Shown piece after piece: positions 63,696 through 64,000 of a stretch of DNA of 64,000 bases. Under the pieces are notes generated by a model. The model did no database searches. It saw nothing but the letters and a program-made list of their open reading frames with translations, and was not told where the DNA came from. This DNA is from Aradus depressus (taxonomy: Eukaryota; Arthropoda; Insecta; Hemiptera; Aradidae). Positions within the stretch are counted from its first letter, which is position 1, and every line of letters begins with the position of its first letter. The stretch covers positions 75,652,037 to 75,716,036 of the forward strand of contig OY759214.1 in the NCBI GenBank assembly GCA_963662175.1, given 5' to 3'. The position numbers were made by a program, and so were the translations under genes.

Positions 63696-64000
63696 TTTTT
63701 ACTGTTAGAGATGAATGGTGGACAGATAGCCTTCCAGACGATAAGCTCCCTATTGTCGTTTCCATGAATTGATTGAGCTAGGTGGTGTAGACCAATTGAT
63801 TCAGATAGTGGTTATGATGGGGGTGATTGGTGTCAGGGGGATGTCAGCCTGTGAGACTGCAAGGGAAGTGACCATTATCGAGCTGACTGGACTGGATAAA
63901 CGGAGCCTAGCCAGGAACCAGTCAAGCGCATACTGGAAATCAAGGAATTCCCCTATCTTGGCGACCAACTCGGAAAAACCTTCCTCTTTTTTTCGCATCT
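63696..64000. other. Unassigned block at the right edge, open on both strands
   Basis: 63801-63998 is open on minus (LVAKIGEFLDFQYALDWFLA) and also largely open on plus (SACETAREVTIIELTGLDKR). Composition is richer than its neighbours. It may be part of a retroelement ORF that continues outside; I cannot name a family. Confidence 0.3.

Overview
Eukaryotic, AT-rich, repeat-dominated genomic DNA. The retroelement mix (Jockey-type, RTE-type and I/R1-type LINE ends, a Penelope-like GIY-YIG remnant, hAT and pogo-like elements, several tRNA-derived SINEs) and a prominin-like gene with small GT-AG exons and large introns point to an arthropod, most likely an insect. A sap-sucking hemipteran is only a guess. 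There are no bacterial genes, operons, rRNA genes, CRISPR arrays or intact tRNA genes.

The one host gene I can support is a prominin-like pentaspan membrane protein on the minus strand, covering about 22.4-6.6 kb. Five exons (22415-22359, 20505-20341, 17447-17392, 7795-7614, 6782-6595) each have AG/GT borders, and their phases chain without a break through 648 nt (216 codons). They encode a glycosylation-site-bearing N-terminal ectodomain, transmembrane segment 1, a short Cys-containing cytoplasmic loop, transmembrane segment 2 and the start of the first large extracellular loop. The signal-peptide exon (upstream, above 22.4 kb) and the rest of the protein (below 6.6 kb, probably beyond the left edge) were not found. 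A GC-rich promoter-like block at 56.2-56.4 kb could be its promoter or that of another gene.

Nearly everything else is mobile or repetitive DNA. The main families are: R1, a roughly 600-bp modular repeat with short inverted ends ending in ACTTCCCCAGC and its complement, present at more than 25 places; SINE-A, a tRNA-derived SINE with about 20 copies, several with target-site duplications (TSDs) and CCTAAC-type tails; SINE-B and a possible SINE-C; inverted-repeat DNA elements; 5'-truncated LINEs that keep only their C-terminal codons; and tandem arrays, namely 212 bp x 6 inside an inverted-repeat element, 30 bp x about 17, 40 bp x about 5, 20 bp x 11 and 75 bp x 3.

The most striking signal is a set of at least six sequence-unrelated foldback (palindromic) families, FB1-FB6. 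Each arm carries the same arrangement: a CTGANGA-like box, a short hairpin, GAAA, a 4-8 nt self-complementary helix, one nucleotide, and a strand pairing back to the bases before CTGANGA. This is the layout of a hammerhead ribozyme whose helix III can close only between two copies (a dimer), except that every family has one extra T/U after the first box. Some copies are flanked by perfect 10-12 bp TSDs and have an asymmetric tail, so they behave as mobile retroelement-like units. A Penelope-like endonuclease remnant in the same window (11922-12083) is a possible source of the machinery.
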